NCBI RefSeq assembly: GCF_003719305.1
Contig: NZ_RARC01000002.1
Location: 310,001-374,000 of the forward strand
Origin: Mycolicibacterium stellerae
GTDB lineage: Bacteria > Actinomycetota > Actinomycetes > Mycobacteriales > Mycobacteriaceae
Direction: 5' to 3'
Length of the DNA stretch: 64,000 bases
Below are positions 1-9,081 of this stretch, one piece after another; within the stretch, counting starts at the first letter, position 1, and every line of letters starts with the position of its first letter. A program made the position numbers and the translations under genes. Under the pieces are notes generated by a model that was not told where the DNA came from, made no database searches, and was given only the letters and a program-made list of their open reading frames with translations.

Positions 1-837
1 GGCGAACTGGGTGCCACCGTCGGGAACGGACTCGGCGGCAAAGGTCAAGTAGTGCGGACAGGTTTCCGCACTGACGAAGACGCCCGACTTTTTCGCCTCG
101 GCGAGCAGCGGCAGCACGGTCGCGCTGGAAACGTGGACGATGTGTGCCCGCGCACCGGTCGCTGCGGCCACATCCAATATCAGTGCGACGGCGTCCTCCT
201 CGGCGGCGTCGGGACGAGAGTCGAGGAACTCCGAATAGCCCCGGCCGCGCGGCCGCGGGCCGGCGTCGATGACGTGTTGGCTTTCGGCGTGCACCAGTAG
301 CACAGACTCCAGATCGGCGATCGCGGACATCGCTTGGCGCAGCTGCTCCGTGGACAGGGGCCCGAAGTTCGGGTTGCCCGAGCCGGTGAGGAAGCATTTG
401 AATCCGGCCACCCCGACGCCTGCCAGCGCGGCGAGAGCGCCGATGTTCTCCGGTACCACGCCCGCCCAGAAGCCCACGTCGACGAGGCAACGATCTTGTG
501 CGGCAGCCCTTTTCACCTCCAATGCCGCGACGCTCGTCGTCACTGGGTCCGAGTCGAGGGGCATGTCCACCAGCGTGGTGATGCCTGCGGCCGCCGCGGC
601 GGCGGTGGCCGTCGCGAAACCTTCCCAGTCGGTGCCCGGCTCGTTGATGTGCACGTGGGTGTCGACGAACCCGGGCATCAGCACCCCGTTGGACGGCACC
701 ACCGCCTCCGCGACCGTGAGATGGTCGCTGTCCACCGCGCCGACGTCCACGATGCGCCCGTCGGACACTGCGACGGCGGCCGGTCTCACCTCTCCCTCGA
801 GGAGGACCCGCTCGGCGCGCAGGACCAGATCCATCAC
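1..837 (-). CDS. allB: allantoinase (cyclic amidohydrolase), C-terminus cut by window edge
   Basis: Zinc-dependent cyclic amidohydrolase; allantoinases open the hydantoin ring of allantoin to allantoate. About 279 codons are visible and the frame runs off the left edge. Counted from the ATG at 834, the metal motif DTHVHINEPG is near residues 59-68 and the lysine expected to be carboxylated is K146 (GFKCF). LLVHAE, AHIVHVSSA and ETCPHYLTF follow, all typical of allantoinase/dihydropyrimidinase proteins. GTG at 837 or ATG at 834 can start; AGGTGA lies just upstream. It is the last visible gene of the minus-strand operon, 7 bases after the lactonase-like gene. A hydantoinase or dihydropyrimidinase is the alternative; the ETCPHYL context favours allantoinase. 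Confidence 0.85.
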   Translation of the reverse strand, partial: MMDLVLRAERVLLEGEVRPAAVAVSDGRIVDVGAVDSDHLTVAEAVVPSNGVLMPGFVDTHVHINEPGTDWEGFATATAAAAAAGITTLVDMPLDSDPVTTSVAALEVKRAAAQDRCLVDVGFWAGVVPENIGALAALAGVGVAGFKCFLTGSGNPNFGPLSTEQLRQAMSAIADLESVLLVHAESQHVIDAGPRPRGRGYSEFLDSRPDAAEEDAVALILDVAAATGARAHIVHVSSATVLPLLAEAKKSGVFVSAETCPHYLTFAAESVPDGGTQFA

Positions 838-844
838 CGGGGGC

Positions 845-1681
845 TCACCTCGATACGGGCCCGAACCGGTCGTGGAAGTGCCTGGTCATCTCCGGCCACA
901 CGTGGGGGTCATGACCGGGAATCAGCGGGTAGCCCAAGTCACTTGCCAACCGCTTCAGCCTGCGGATGGGTTCGACCGTCTCCTCGGGGTCGACGTCGAT
1001 GAATCCGCCGATCGCCAACTCGTCTTCGATGTTCTCGGTGAGGTCGGCGGCGTCGAACGCGAAGACATATCCCCTCGGGCCGCCATCGCCGGTGAACGAA
1101 TCGTCGAGCTGCACCACGAAACTCTGGTGGCCAGGGGTGTGACCGTACGTCGGCACGGCGGTGATCCCCGGCGCGACCTCTGCCTCGCCGTCGGCCAGCC
1201 GCCAGTCGATAGTGGGGTCGTCGAAGTCGACACGGAAGATGGCATGTCGTTGGGGCTCCGGATGATTCGACAACCCGTATTCGACCTCGCGGCGCTGCGC
1301 ATGGACCGGGACCCGGCCCGCGAACAGCTTCAGCCCGCCCGCGTGGTCGACATGCAGATGCGACAACGCGACGAGGTGGATGTCGTCGATGTCGACTCCG
1401 ATCTCGGCCAGCGACTCCTCGATCGGCTCACCGGGTCCCGGTAGCAGGGGCTGGTATTCCAGAGACGGGAAATACCGACGCCGCAGATGCGGGTCACGGA
1501 TCAGAGCGGTGTTGAAGCCGGTGTCGAGCAGAACCCAGCCCCCGTCGGTCTGCAGCAGCACACCGGGCACCGGTTCCCGCATCCGTTCGGTTGGCGAACT
1601 GCCGTAGACCGAAACGGATTTCGGCAGATCTTCCCAACCCAACGTCAGCAGGACGATGCGCCGGACACCGGACTTCGTCAC
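845..1681 (-). CDS. metallo-beta-lactamase-fold hydrolase, N-acyl-homoserine-lactonase-like
   Basis: 278-residue metallo-beta-lactamase-fold protein. The zinc motif HLHVDHAGG starts at H108, GHTPGH is at 180-185, the bridging Asp is probably D210 and a late His is H257 (PGHDP). The layout, including a single N-terminal substrate loop, is that of AiiA/AttM lactonases, which open lactone rings. The start is GTG at 1681, 10 bases after the binding-protein stop. In this operon it sits between a peptide-type ABC importer and an allantoinase, so it may open a cyclic substrate taken up by the importer rather than act in quorum quenching; that role is inference. Confidence 0.8.
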   Translation of the reverse strand: MTKSGVRRIVLLTLGWEDLPKSVSVYGSSPTERMREPVPGVLLQTDGGWVLLDTGFNTALIRDPHLRRRYFPSLEYQPLLPGPGEPIEESLAEIGVDIDDIHLVALSHLHVDHAGGLKLFAGRVPVHAQRREVEYGLSNHPEPQRHAIFRVDFDDPTIDWRLADGEAEVAPGITAVPTYGHTPGHQSFVVQLDDSFTGDGGPRGYVFAFDAADLTENIEDELAIGGFIDVDPEETVEPIRRLKRLASDLGYPLIPGHDPHVWPEMTRHFHDRFGPVSR

Positions 1682-1691
1682 CAGAGCACCG

Positions 1692-3272
1692 TCAGCCCAC
1701 CGAGAGCGCCGCCAGCCGCAGCGTATTCGGATTCGTCACGACGTGCGCCTGTTCGACGCCCTTGAGCCATGGCTGGGCAACCATGAAGTCGTCGACATTG
1801 GCGATGTTCAGCCAGCAGCCGGTCTTGACCGCTTCGAGGCCTGCCTGGGAGAACGCCTGATCGGATCCGTCGGGGAGACCCTTGGCGAGCGCCTCCGTCA
1901 CCGGCGGTGCCGAGCACCCGAAGAAGTTCAGTCCACCGTCGGCGTCCCACGAGATGTGACCCCAGGTGTACGGCGACGGGGCGTCTGGCCAGCCGAGATA
2001 CGCCATGATCTCGGGTGCGGACGGCGCGTCGGTACCGATCCAGCCGTAGATCTCCGACGTCGGATAGGCCTGCACCTTGGCGTTTAGGCCCGCGGCAGCC
2101 AGCTGCGTCTGCAGCAGGTTGCTGATCAACTGGTTGTCGGGGTTGGAAGAGTCATACCCGATCGTGACCGCTTTCTGGTCGGCGGGCAGACCGCCGGCGA
2201 TTCCGGACAGCACCGAAGGGTCGTGCGTGACGGACTGCTTCCCGAACTCCGCCGCCATCATGTTCGACGGATAGATCTGGTCCGCCTTCTCGCCGCGCCC
2301 GAAGTAGGTCTGCTTGACCAGCTCGTCCACGTCGACCGCCTGCATGACGGCGTTGCGATTCTTGGCATCGGTCATCATCCCCTTGCGCGGGTTGATGTAG
2401 AGGTAGTTCGACATCATCGAAGGCAGCGAGTAGTGCGAGTACTTGGCATCGTTGAGGTACTGGCCCACTGCCGACGACGGTAGATCGTGCAGGATCGCCG
2501 CGAGCTGGCCGTTGTTGAACTGCAATTGCTGTGCCGAGACGTCGGTGATGACCGGCATCTCGACCTTCTCGAAGTAGGGCTTGGCGCCCCAGTAGTCCGC
2601 GAACGCCGAAAGCTCGTACTTCGAGCCGACCTCCGCCGCCGTCAGCGTGTACGGGCCCGTGCCAAGGTCGTGATTGGTCAGGTACGTCTGCGCGTTGTCG
2701 CTGCCCGCGTTCTTCTTCAGACCCTCGGGGCTCATCATCCGAGGCCCGTACGGGCACGCCAGGTAGTCGAGGAAGGCCGAGTTTGGCGCCTTCAGCGTGA
2801 TGGTGACGTCGTAATCTCCTTGCGTAGTCACCGATTCGATGTCAGTGACCATGTAGGCGGGGCCCTGGTTGACCGCAGCCCGCCGGTCGAACGACGCCTT
2901 GACCGCTGCCGACGTGAACGGCGTGCCGTCGTGGAACTTCACGCCCTGGCGCAACTTCAGGGTGAACACCTTGTTGTCCGGCGAGGCCTTCCACTCAGTG
3001 GCCAGAAGCGGCTCCAGTTCCGCCTTGTCGGTGCCCGCCTTGTACTGCAGCAGACCCTCGTAGGCGTTCGTGGTCAGCAGGAGACCCTGTCCCGCGTAGT
3101 AGATGTCGGGGTCCGGCGGCTGGCCGGGATCCTGCAGGAAGGACAGATGCAGCACCTTGTCGGTGGGTGCGGCGTTCGGCGCACCTCCACCCGAATCCGA
3201 ACCGCCGCAGGCGCTCAGCGCCAATACCGCGCTGAGCCCAACTGCGGCGAGTGTGAGACGTCGTGATTTCAT
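1692..3272 (-). CDS. ABC transporter substrate-binding lipoprotein, family 5 (DppA/OppA type)
   Basis: 526-residue extracellular solute-binding protein of the dipeptide/oligopeptide/nickel family. The start at 3272 gives a clean lipoprotein signal: MKSRR, a hydrophobic stretch, then LALSAC with the lipidated Cys at residue 22 followed by a Gly/Ser-rich linker. A much longer frame upstream of 3272 is antisense or other-frame noise. The ATG overlaps the isochorismatase stop as ATGA, which suggests translational coupling. It should deliver a small peptide-like or heterocyclic substrate to the permeases at 3899 and 4909; the substrate is not evident from sequence. Confidence 0.9.
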   Translation of the reverse strand: MKSRRLTLAAVGLSAVLALSACGGSDSGGGAPNAAPTDKVLHLSFLQDPGQPPDPDIYYAGQGLLLTTNAYEGLLQYKAGTDKAELEPLLATEWKASPDNKVFTLKLRQGVKFHDGTPFTSAAVKASFDRRAAVNQGPAYMVTDIESVTTQGDYDVTITLKAPNSAFLDYLACPYGPRMMSPEGLKKNAGSDNAQTYLTNHDLGTGPYTLTAAEVGSKYELSAFADYWGAKPYFEKVEMPVITDVSAQQLQFNNGQLAAILHDLPSSAVGQYLNDAKYSHYSLPSMMSNYLYINPRKGMMTDAKNRNAVMQAVDVDELVKQTYFGRGEKADQIYPSNMMAAEFGKQSVTHDPSVLSGIAGGLPADQKAVTIGYDSSNPDNQLISNLLQTQLAAAGLNAKVQAYPTSEIYGWIGTDAPSAPEIMAYLGWPDAPSPYTWGHISWDADGGLNFFGCSAPPVTEALAKGLPDGSDQAFSQAGLEAVKTGCWLNIANVDDFMVAQPWLKGVEQAHVVTNPNTLRLAALSVG

Positions 3273-3898
3273 CGGGCGGCTCCTTCGAGAACGGGGGTGG
3301 CGAGTGCGTGAAACGCGGCGAGGATCTCGTCGCTGGTGCGCAAGGCACCGGCCTGTAGGTACTCCATCGCATCGAGTGCGGCGTCGTGGCGATACTGCGA
3401 TGAGCCGCCGACGCAATCTGTCACCACGCGCACGTAGAAGTCGCGTTGATGCGCGTCGGCGAATGTGTAGTGCACGCACACATCGGTGAGCCCGCCGACG
3501 AGGATCAGCGTCGAGGCCTTCAGCCCGGACAGCACGATTTCAAAATCCGTTCCGATGAAACCGGAATAGCGACGCTTGACGATGTGGAACTCGCCGGGCT
3601 CGGGCAGCAGAGCCGGATGCAGCTCGGTGCCCGGCCTACCGTCGACGCAGTGCACGCCCTCGGTGCCGTCGAGTTCGCGACCGAAATCGATCCCGCTGGG
3701 CCGGTGCACCTCCTGGAAGAACACCACGGGCACACCGGCCGCCCGCGCGGCGGCCAGTAGCTTCTGGGTGCGCGCGATGCGCTCGGCGTAGCCCGGCATG
3801 TGGTCGATACCGACTTCTTCGACCGGCATGTCGCCGCCGGCCTGCATGTCGACCACGACGAACACCGGATTGCCGACTATCAGTGGCTGTTTGGGCAC
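3269..3898 (-). CDS. isochorismatase-family cysteine hydrolase
   Basis: 209-residue isochorismatase-fold hydrolase with the complete amidase-type triad: D17 (VVVDMQ), K108 (IVKRRYSG) and C141 (GGLTDVCVHYT). Members with the Cys hydrolyse amides and ureido acids such as nicotinamide, N-carbamoylsarcosine, ureidoacrylate or biuret. The start is GTG at 3898, directly after the permease stop at 3899. With an allantoinase and a lactonase-like protein in the same operon, a role in breaking a ureido or cyclic-amide compound is plausible (inference). It differs from the second isochorismatase-fold protein at 58790, which lacks the Cys. Confidence 0.85.
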   Translation of the reverse strand: MPKQPLIVGNPVFVVVDMQAGGDMPVEEVGIDHMPGYAERIARTQKLLAAARAAGVPVVFFQEVHRPSGIDFGRELDGTEGVHCVDGRPGTELHPALLPEPGEFHIVKRRYSGFIGTDFEIVLSGLKASTLILVGGLTDVCVHYTFADAHQRDFYVRVVTDCVGGSSQYRHDAALDAMEYLQAGALRTSDEILAAFHALATPVLEGAAR

Positions 3899-4903
3899 CT
3901 AACCTCCTGTGACTGCTATGCGAGGATCGGCCGCCGCCTGCAAGACGTCGACGGCCGTGTTGATGAATACGTAGAGGGCGCCCAGCATCAGCGTGACGCC
4001 TGCGATCGCGGGGAAGTCGGCAACCGGGATGCTCTGTGCGATGTATTGGCCGATGCCGGGCCAGCCGAACACCTGCTCCACCACCAGCACGCCCGAAAAC
4101 ATCAGGCCCACCTGCAGACCCGTCATCGACAGCGCCGAGCCAACCGAATTGCGCAGCACATGGCGCGCCATCACCTGGCCTTCCGACAACCCCTTGGCCC
4201 GTGCCGTCCGCGCGTAGTCGCTGTCGATGTCGCCGAGCAGGCTGCTGCGCAGCACCCGCCCGATCGCCACCGCAGGACCTATCGCGATCACAAACGCGGG
4301 AAGGATCAGGTGGTGAAGTGCGTCGGCGACGACGTCGAATCTGCCGTGCAAGAGGCCGTCGACGGTGAGCAGGCCGGTGGGTCCCGTCGGCGGGTTGGCG
4401 ATGGCGATCCGGCCGTTGGCCGGTACCCAGCCGAGCTTCTGGTAGAAGACGATCAGCCCCAGGATGCCGAGCAGGAACATCGGCGCAGACGCCCCGGTGA
4501 ACAGGATCGCCCGCAGCGCTGAAGAGCCGCGCCATTTCAGCGTCGTGCTGAAGGCCAGCACCACGGCCAGGATCAAGGCGATGGCGATGCCGTACAGCGC
4601 CAGTTCCAGTGTGGCGGGAAAGAAATCTCCCAGATCGGACGCAACGGCGTGGCGGGTGCGGTATGACGTGCCGAGGTCGCCGGTGACCGCTCCGGTGAGG
4701 TAGTCCCAGAACTGCACGAGGACAGGCTGGTTCAGGCCGAGCGCCTCGCGTCGCGCGGCCACCGCTTCGGCCGATGCCTGCGCACCCAGCTGAGCCTTGA
4801 CGGGGTCAAGCGGAGAGATGTGCTGCAGCAGGAACATCACCGCGGTCAAGGCGATCAGGATTGCCACCATCGCGCCGAGCCGCGTCGCAACAAAGGATTT
4901 CAT
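3899..4903 (-). CDS. ABC transporter permease, DppB/OppB type
   Basis: 334-residue inner-membrane permease with an N-terminal membrane segment just after MKSFVATRLGAM and a BPD_transp_1 domain; the coupling region reads YARTARAKGLSEGQVMARHV. ATG at 4903 is chosen because family members start right at the first membrane helix; the longer frame to 5008 overlaps the neighbouring permease. It starts 5 bases after the second permease ends. It works as a heterodimer with the product of 4909-5775 and is energised by the fused ATPase at 5775. Confidence 0.9.
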   Translation of the reverse strand: MKSFVATRLGAMVAILIALTAVMFLLQHISPLDPVKAQLGAQASAEAVAARREALGLNQPVLVQFWDYLTGAVTGDLGTSYRTRHAVASDLGDFFPATLELALYGIAIALILAVVLAFSTTLKWRGSSALRAILFTGASAPMFLLGILGLIVFYQKLGWVPANGRIAIANPPTGPTGLLTVDGLLHGRFDVVADALHHLILPAFVIAIGPAVAIGRVLRSSLLGDIDSDYARTARAKGLSEGQVMARHVLRNSVGSALSMTGLQVGLMFSGVLVVEQVFGWPGIGQYIAQSIPVADFPAIAGVTLMLGALYVFINTAVDVLQAAADPRIAVTGG

Positions 4904-4908
4904 CGGCG

Positions 4909-5775
4909 TCAGCTCGTCTTCATCAGGTTGCGTAGGCAATCGCCCGCGATGTTGCCGACCAGCGCCAGCACAAGGACGCCGAGGCCGGGCATCACCGGCA
5001 CCCACCACTGCTGAAGGAAGTAGCTCAGGTTGCGCGCTGAATCGGCACCCAGCTCGGGGGCGGGTTGCGACTGGCCGAGGCCAAGGAACGACAGCGCGGC
5101 CAAGGTCAGGATGAGCGTGCCGATGTCCAGGCTCGCCGCGACGAGCGCGTTCGGCACCGCGCCGGGCAGCAGATGCCGCCCGGCAAGCCGAAACGGGCTC
5201 ACCCCAGCGAGTTTGGCCGCCTCGACGTGCGGCCGGGCGGCCAGCCGAGCCACTTCACCGCGCACCAGCCGGGCGTAGAAGGGCCACCACACGATGGAGA
5301 CCGCGATCAGCGTGTGCACGAACCCCGGCCCAAGCGCTGCGACGACGGCGATCGCCAGCACCGGCGCCGGCAGGGACAGGAACGCGTCGGTGATCCGCAT
5401 CAGCAGGGAATCCAGCCAGCCACCCGCCGCGCCCGCGACCAGGCCGACGAGGCCACCGAGGAACAGGCCGACCGCGACCACCACCAGCGCCGCGAACCAA
5501 CTGGACCGCACGCCGTAGAGCACGCGCGACAGGATGTCGCGACCCACGCTGTCCGTGCCGAGCAAGAAGCCGCCCTTACCGGGTGCCTGCAACGGCATCC
5601 CGACCGGCAGCAGCGGATCGTGCGGGGCCAGCACGGGCACCGCAACGGCTATCAGGGTGACGACCAGCAGGAGGGAGAAGCCGAGCCAGTTGATCGATGC
5701 CGACCGGAACGCCGGCAACGAAAGCAGTCGAGGTCGCTCGGCCAACACCGCGGGAGCAGGCAGCGCGACGGCCAT
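4909..5775 (-). CDS. ABC transporter permease, DppC/OppC type
   Basis: 288-residue permease partner of the DppB-type protein. It has the usual cytoplasmic N-terminus, a first membrane helix at about residues 30-50, the periplasmic GTDSVGRDILSRVLYG motif that marks OppC/DppC proteins, and an EAAxxxG-like coupling loop (VEAAKLAGVSP). Its ATG overlaps the stop of the fused ATPase gene (TGATG), so translation is probably coupled. Confidence 0.9.
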   Translation of the reverse strand: MAVALPAPAVLAERPRLLSLPAFRSASINWLGFSLLLVVTLIAVAVPVLAPHDPLLPVGMPLQAPGKGGFLLGTDSVGRDILSRVLYGVRSSWFAALVVVAVGLFLGGLVGLVAGAAGGWLDSLLMRITDAFLSLPAPVLAIAVVAALGPGFVHTLIAVSIVWWPFYARLVRGEVARLAARPHVEAAKLAGVSPFRLAGRHLLPGAVPNALVAASLDIGTLILTLAALSFLGLGQSQPAPELGADSARNLSYFLQQWWVPVMPGLGVLVLALVGNIAGDCLRNLMKTS

Positions 5776-7778
5776 CAGCCCGCCTTCCGTTCGATACAGG
5801 CCACCTGGTGTGGGTCGCCCGGAATGCCTTCCAGCCGGACGTCGAGTTCGGTGTCGCTACACGTGTCGATCGATATCGGGCACCGCGGGTGGAATGCGCA
5901 GCCCGTCGGCGGAGACAGCGGGCTGGCCGGTTCGCCTGGCAGCACCCGTGATTCGCGGCCGAGGTCGGGGATGGAATCGACCAACGCCTTGGTGTAGGGG
6001 TGCGCCGGTTTGCCGATCACCTGATCGGCGGGGCCGACCTCGACGATCCGGCCCAGGTACATCACGGCGATCCGGTCGGCGACCACCCGCGCGACCGAGA
6101 GGTCATGGGTGACGAAGACGACGGACATATCCAAACTGCGCCGCAGATCGCCGATGAGGTTGAGCACCGACGCCGCCAGTGAGACGTCGAGCGCGCTGGT
6201 GGGTTCGTCACACAGCAGCACCGACGGCGGCACCACCGTCGCGCGAGCCAACGACACCCGTTGGCGCTGACCGCCGGACAGCTGTCCCGCCCGCGATTTC
6301 GCGACATCGGCAGGCAAGCCGACCCGTTCGAGCACTTCGACGACTGCGTCATGGCGGGCCGCGCGCGACATCCCGCTGCCGCGAAGGCGTTCGGCGATCA
6401 ACTCGCCAACCGACAACCAAGGCGTCAGCGACGCCCCTGCGTCCTGGAACACCATCTGCGGCCGCGGCGCGCCTGCGACCAGTTCCACCGAACCCGAGGT
6501 GAGTTTCTCCAGACCAACGATCGTCCGCAGCAGCGTCGACTTGCCCGATCCGCTCTCGCCGACAAGCGCCACCGATTCGCCGTGGCCGACCTGCAGCGAA
6601 ACTCCCCGCAGCGCTTGCAGTTTGCCGTGGTTGTCGGTGGATCGGTCAAGCCATCGCCGTGCCACGGTGAAGGTCTTGGTGACATTGCGCAGCACCACCG
6701 ACGGCGGCTGCTCGCCGCGTTCGCCCGGCTGTGCCGCGACCGGCTCACCGGTGTTCGTCGACTTGTCCGCAAAGTCGCGGGCGACCTGCTCGAGGGGCAG
6801 GATGCACGCGCTCTCGCGGTTCGGGGCAACGGTGGCCGGGTCGGGCGGCACGGCAGAGCACTCGTCGACGGCGAGCCCGCACCGCGGCGCGAACGCGCAT
6901 CCCGGCAACGGCGAAATTGGACTGGGTACCGATCCGGTGAGTGCGGCCAACCTGCGGTCGCGCGCGGTGTCCAGCGTGAGACGCGACCGCAGCAGCCCGT
7001 GGGTGTAGGGGTGCGCAGGGGTCTTGAGTACCTCTGCGGTGGGCCCGATCTCGGCGATCCGACCGGCGTACAGCACCGCGATGCGGTCCGATATCTGTGC
7101 GGCCACCCCTAAGTCGTGCGTGACGAACACGATGCTGCAGCCGATGTCGTCACGCAGCCGTTGCAGCAGTCGCAGAACCTGGGCCTGCACCGTGACGTCG
7201 AGTGCGGTGGTCGGTTCGTCGGCGATGATCAGTTCCGGGTCCCCGGCGATCGCGATGGCGATCATCACCCGCTGACGCATACCGCCCGAGAGCTCGTGCG
7301 GATAGGCCCGCATGCGGCGCTTGGGTTCGGGGATCCCGACAGCGGTGAGCAGCCGCAGTGCCTCCGCGTCGCTGCCTGCCGCCTCTGCGACCTGCTTGCC
7401 GATGCGCATCGTCGGGTTCAGCGATGTCATCGGATCCTGGAACACCGCGCCGAGGTCGAGTGCGCGAACCTTCCGGAGAGCCTTGTCGTCGCGCCGCAGC
7501 ATGTCGGCACCGACGACGCTGACGGCGCCGTCGACGGCGGCATGATTGGGCAGAAGCCCGAGCATGGAGAAGCCGAGAACGCTTTTACCCGAACCAGATT
7601 CGCCGACCAATCCCAATATCTCGCCGGAGGCGATCGACAACGAGACGCCGCGAAGGGCGTGCACGTCGCGCCGGTTGCGGCGGAACCTCACGTTCAGGTC
7701 GCTGACGACTGCCACCGGATCGCGCACCGCGTTTGCGGCTTCTGCTTCCGGGTCGACGTCGGATACAGCGGTACCCAT
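5775..7778 (-). CDS. fused two-domain ABC transporter ATP-binding protein (DppD-DppF fusion)
   Basis: 667-residue cytoplasmic ATPase joining the two nucleotide-binding subunits that are usually separate in peptide importers. The first half has Walker A GESGSGKS at 59-66 and signature LSGGMRQRV; the second has another GESGSGKS and LSGGQRQRV. Each half ends with the oligopeptide-ABC C-terminal cysteine-rich segment (CAFAPRCGLAVDEC and CAFHPRCPISIDTC), seen in DppD/DppF. ATG at 7778 has GGGAGC upstream; a frame reaching 7853 is less likely. It is the promoter-proximal gene of the operon and faces the TetR gene at 7987. Confidence 0.92.
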   Translation of the reverse strand: MGTAVSDVDPEAEAANAVRDPVAVVSDLNVRFRRNRRDVHALRGVSLSIASGEILGLVGESGSGKSVLGFSMLGLLPNHAAVDGAVSVVGADMLRRDDKALRKVRALDLGAVFQDPMTSLNPTMRIGKQVAEAAGSDAEALRLLTAVGIPEPKRRMRAYPHELSGGMRQRVMIAIAIAGDPELIIADEPTTALDVTVQAQVLRLLQRLRDDIGCSIVFVTHDLGVAAQISDRIAVLYAGRIAEIGPTAEVLKTPAHPYTHGLLRSRLTLDTARDRRLAALTGSVPSPISPLPGCAFAPRCGLAVDECSAVPPDPATVAPNRESACILPLEQVARDFADKSTNTGEPVAAQPGERGEQPPSVVLRNVTKTFTVARRWLDRSTDNHGKLQALRGVSLQVGHGESVALVGESGSGKSTLLRTIVGLEKLTSGSVELVAGAPRPQMVFQDAGASLTPWLSVGELIAERLRGSGMSRAARHDAVVEVLERVGLPADVAKSRAGQLSGGQRQRVSLARATVVPPSVLLCDEPTSALDVSLAASVLNLIGDLRRSLDMSVVFVTHDLSVARVVADRIAVMYLGRIVEVGPADQVIGKPAHPYTKALVDSIPDLGRESRVLPGEPASPLSPPTGCAFHPRCPISIDTCSDTELDVRLEGIPGDPHQVACIERKAG

Positions 7779-7914
7779 AGGAACGCTCCCGGTGTCAAAA
7801 TCGCGCGCAGCACGTCGACGTGCGCTTCTGTCGGATGACAGTTTTCCCCGCACACCTTCGCGGTTGGTGTCGCTGCTGTAACCAAATGATGGCGCGGGTA
7901 ACCGGTGCGTGTCG

Positions 7915-7944
7915 TCAGGTTTCTGTCGTGTGACAGAAACCTGA
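7915..7944. promoter_or_regulatory. 30-bp palindrome, likely TetR operator
   Basis: Perfect inverted repeat with 13-base arms (TCAGGTTTCTGTC and its complement) around a 4-base centre GTGT. It lies between the fused ATPase start (7778) and the TetR start (7987). Divergent TetR genes normally bind such sites, so this is the probable operator for both promoters. The repeat is seen; its function is inferred. Confidence 0.7.
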
Positions 7945-7986
7945 GTGCTCTCCTTTTCGGCGACATCTTTGGTTCACGATGGGACC

Positions 7987-8664
7987 ATGCCGCTTGCTCG
8001 CGCCGGTCGTCCGCGCCTCCACGACCAACGCCGTCCAGGGACGACCGCGCGCGACGAGATCCTCGATGCCGCCGCCGAATTGTTCACCACGCTGGGTTAC
8101 AGCGCCACGTCGACAAGAACGATCGCGGAGTCGGTTGGCATTCGGCAGGCATCGCTCTATCACTACTTCGACACCAAGAGCGACATCCTCTGTGCGCTGC
8201 TCAGCCAAACCGTCACGCCGACGCTGTCTTTCATCGACAGCCTGCGCGGCGCGACCCCGGAACCGACAGCCGTCGAGCATCTGCACGCGCTGGCCGTTTT
8301 CGACGGCGATCAACTGCTCAGTGGCCGGTGGAACCTCGGTGCGCTCTACCTTCTGCCGGAGTTGCGCGACGCTGCGCTGGAACCGTTCTGGTCCGAACGC
8401 GAACGTCTGCGGGTGCACTACCTCACCCTCGGCAGGACGATCGTCGCCGAGACCGGTGTCCACGAAGCCGCCGCCGAGCTGCCGTTTCGGCTGGTCGAGG
8501 CACTGGTGAACATCCGGTCCCTGCCCGCAGGTCCTGCGCCTGCAGATCTGCCCGTCCACGTCGCGGATGCATGCCTGCGCGTGCTCGGCGTCGCCGACAA
8601 CCCGATCCTGGCGGTCCACATGCACACCACCGACGAGACGGGGCGCTACTCGCCCGCCGGGTAG
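7987..8664 (+). CDS. TetR/AcrR family transcriptional regulator
   Basis: 225-residue TetR-type repressor. The N-terminal helix-turn-helix runs from about residue 20 to 65 (ARDEILDAAAELF ... TRTIAESVGIRQASLYHYF), followed by a variable ligand-binding domain. ATG at 7987 is preferred over an upstream frame start at 7945 because the latter would extend into the palindrome at 7915-7944. Position and the palindrome suggest it represses the divergent ABC/allantoinase operon and itself; the ligand is unknown. Confidence 0.88.
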   Translation: MPLARAGRPRLHDQRRPGTTARDEILDAAAELFTTLGYSATSTRTIAESVGIRQASLYHYFDTKSDILCALLSQTVTPTLSFIDSLRGATPEPTAVEHLHALAVFDGDQLLSGRWNLGALYLLPELRDAALEPFWSERERLRVHYLTLGRTIVAETGVHEAAAELPFRLVEALVNIRSLPAGPAPADLPVHVADACLRVLGVADNPILAVHMHTTDETGRYSPAG

Positions 8665-8674
8665 CGTTACCCCC

Positions 8675-8950
8675 GTGATCCACGTCCTGAAGTCGACGTA
8701 CACGAAGCCAGCCGATGTCGTCGAACAGACCCGTCCCGCCCATCTCGAGTTCCTGAACTCCGAGATCGCGGCGGGCCGACTTCTGCTTGCCGGCAGGCAA
8801 GAGGACGGTTCGGGCGGGGTACTCGTCACCGCCGACATCAGCACCGAAGAGGCGCAGGACATCGTTGCCCGCGACCCCTACACGCACGCAGGCGTCGCGA
8901 ACTACGAGCGAACCTCGTTCAACGGCGCCTTCCGAGCCGCAGGGCTTTAG
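8675..8950 (+). CDS. YciI family protein
   Basis: 91-residue protein of the YciI/YCII dimeric ferredoxin-like fold: RPAHLEFL near the N-terminus, then an RLLLAG strand and a DPYTHAGVANYE segment, as in YciI proteins. The start is GTG at 8675, 10 bases after the TetR stop, so the two are probably co-transcribed. Members are small enzymes or ligand binders related to muconolactone isomerases; the exact reaction cannot be stated. Confidence 0.75.
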   Translation: MIHVLKSTYTKPADVVEQTRPAHLEFLNSEIAAGRLLLAGRQEDGSGGVLVTADISTEEAQDIVARDPYTHAGVANYERTSFNGAFRAAGL

Positions 8951-9081
8951 GAGATGCCTCACAGCGACGCCGGGAATTAGAGCCCGGCCGCTGGGGGTTA
9001 AGCGAAGTGGGTCGCACCGTCGCGGCCGTTTCACCGAATCATCGTCCAGCGTGTTACCGCATGCATTGAAGAGGGACTTTC

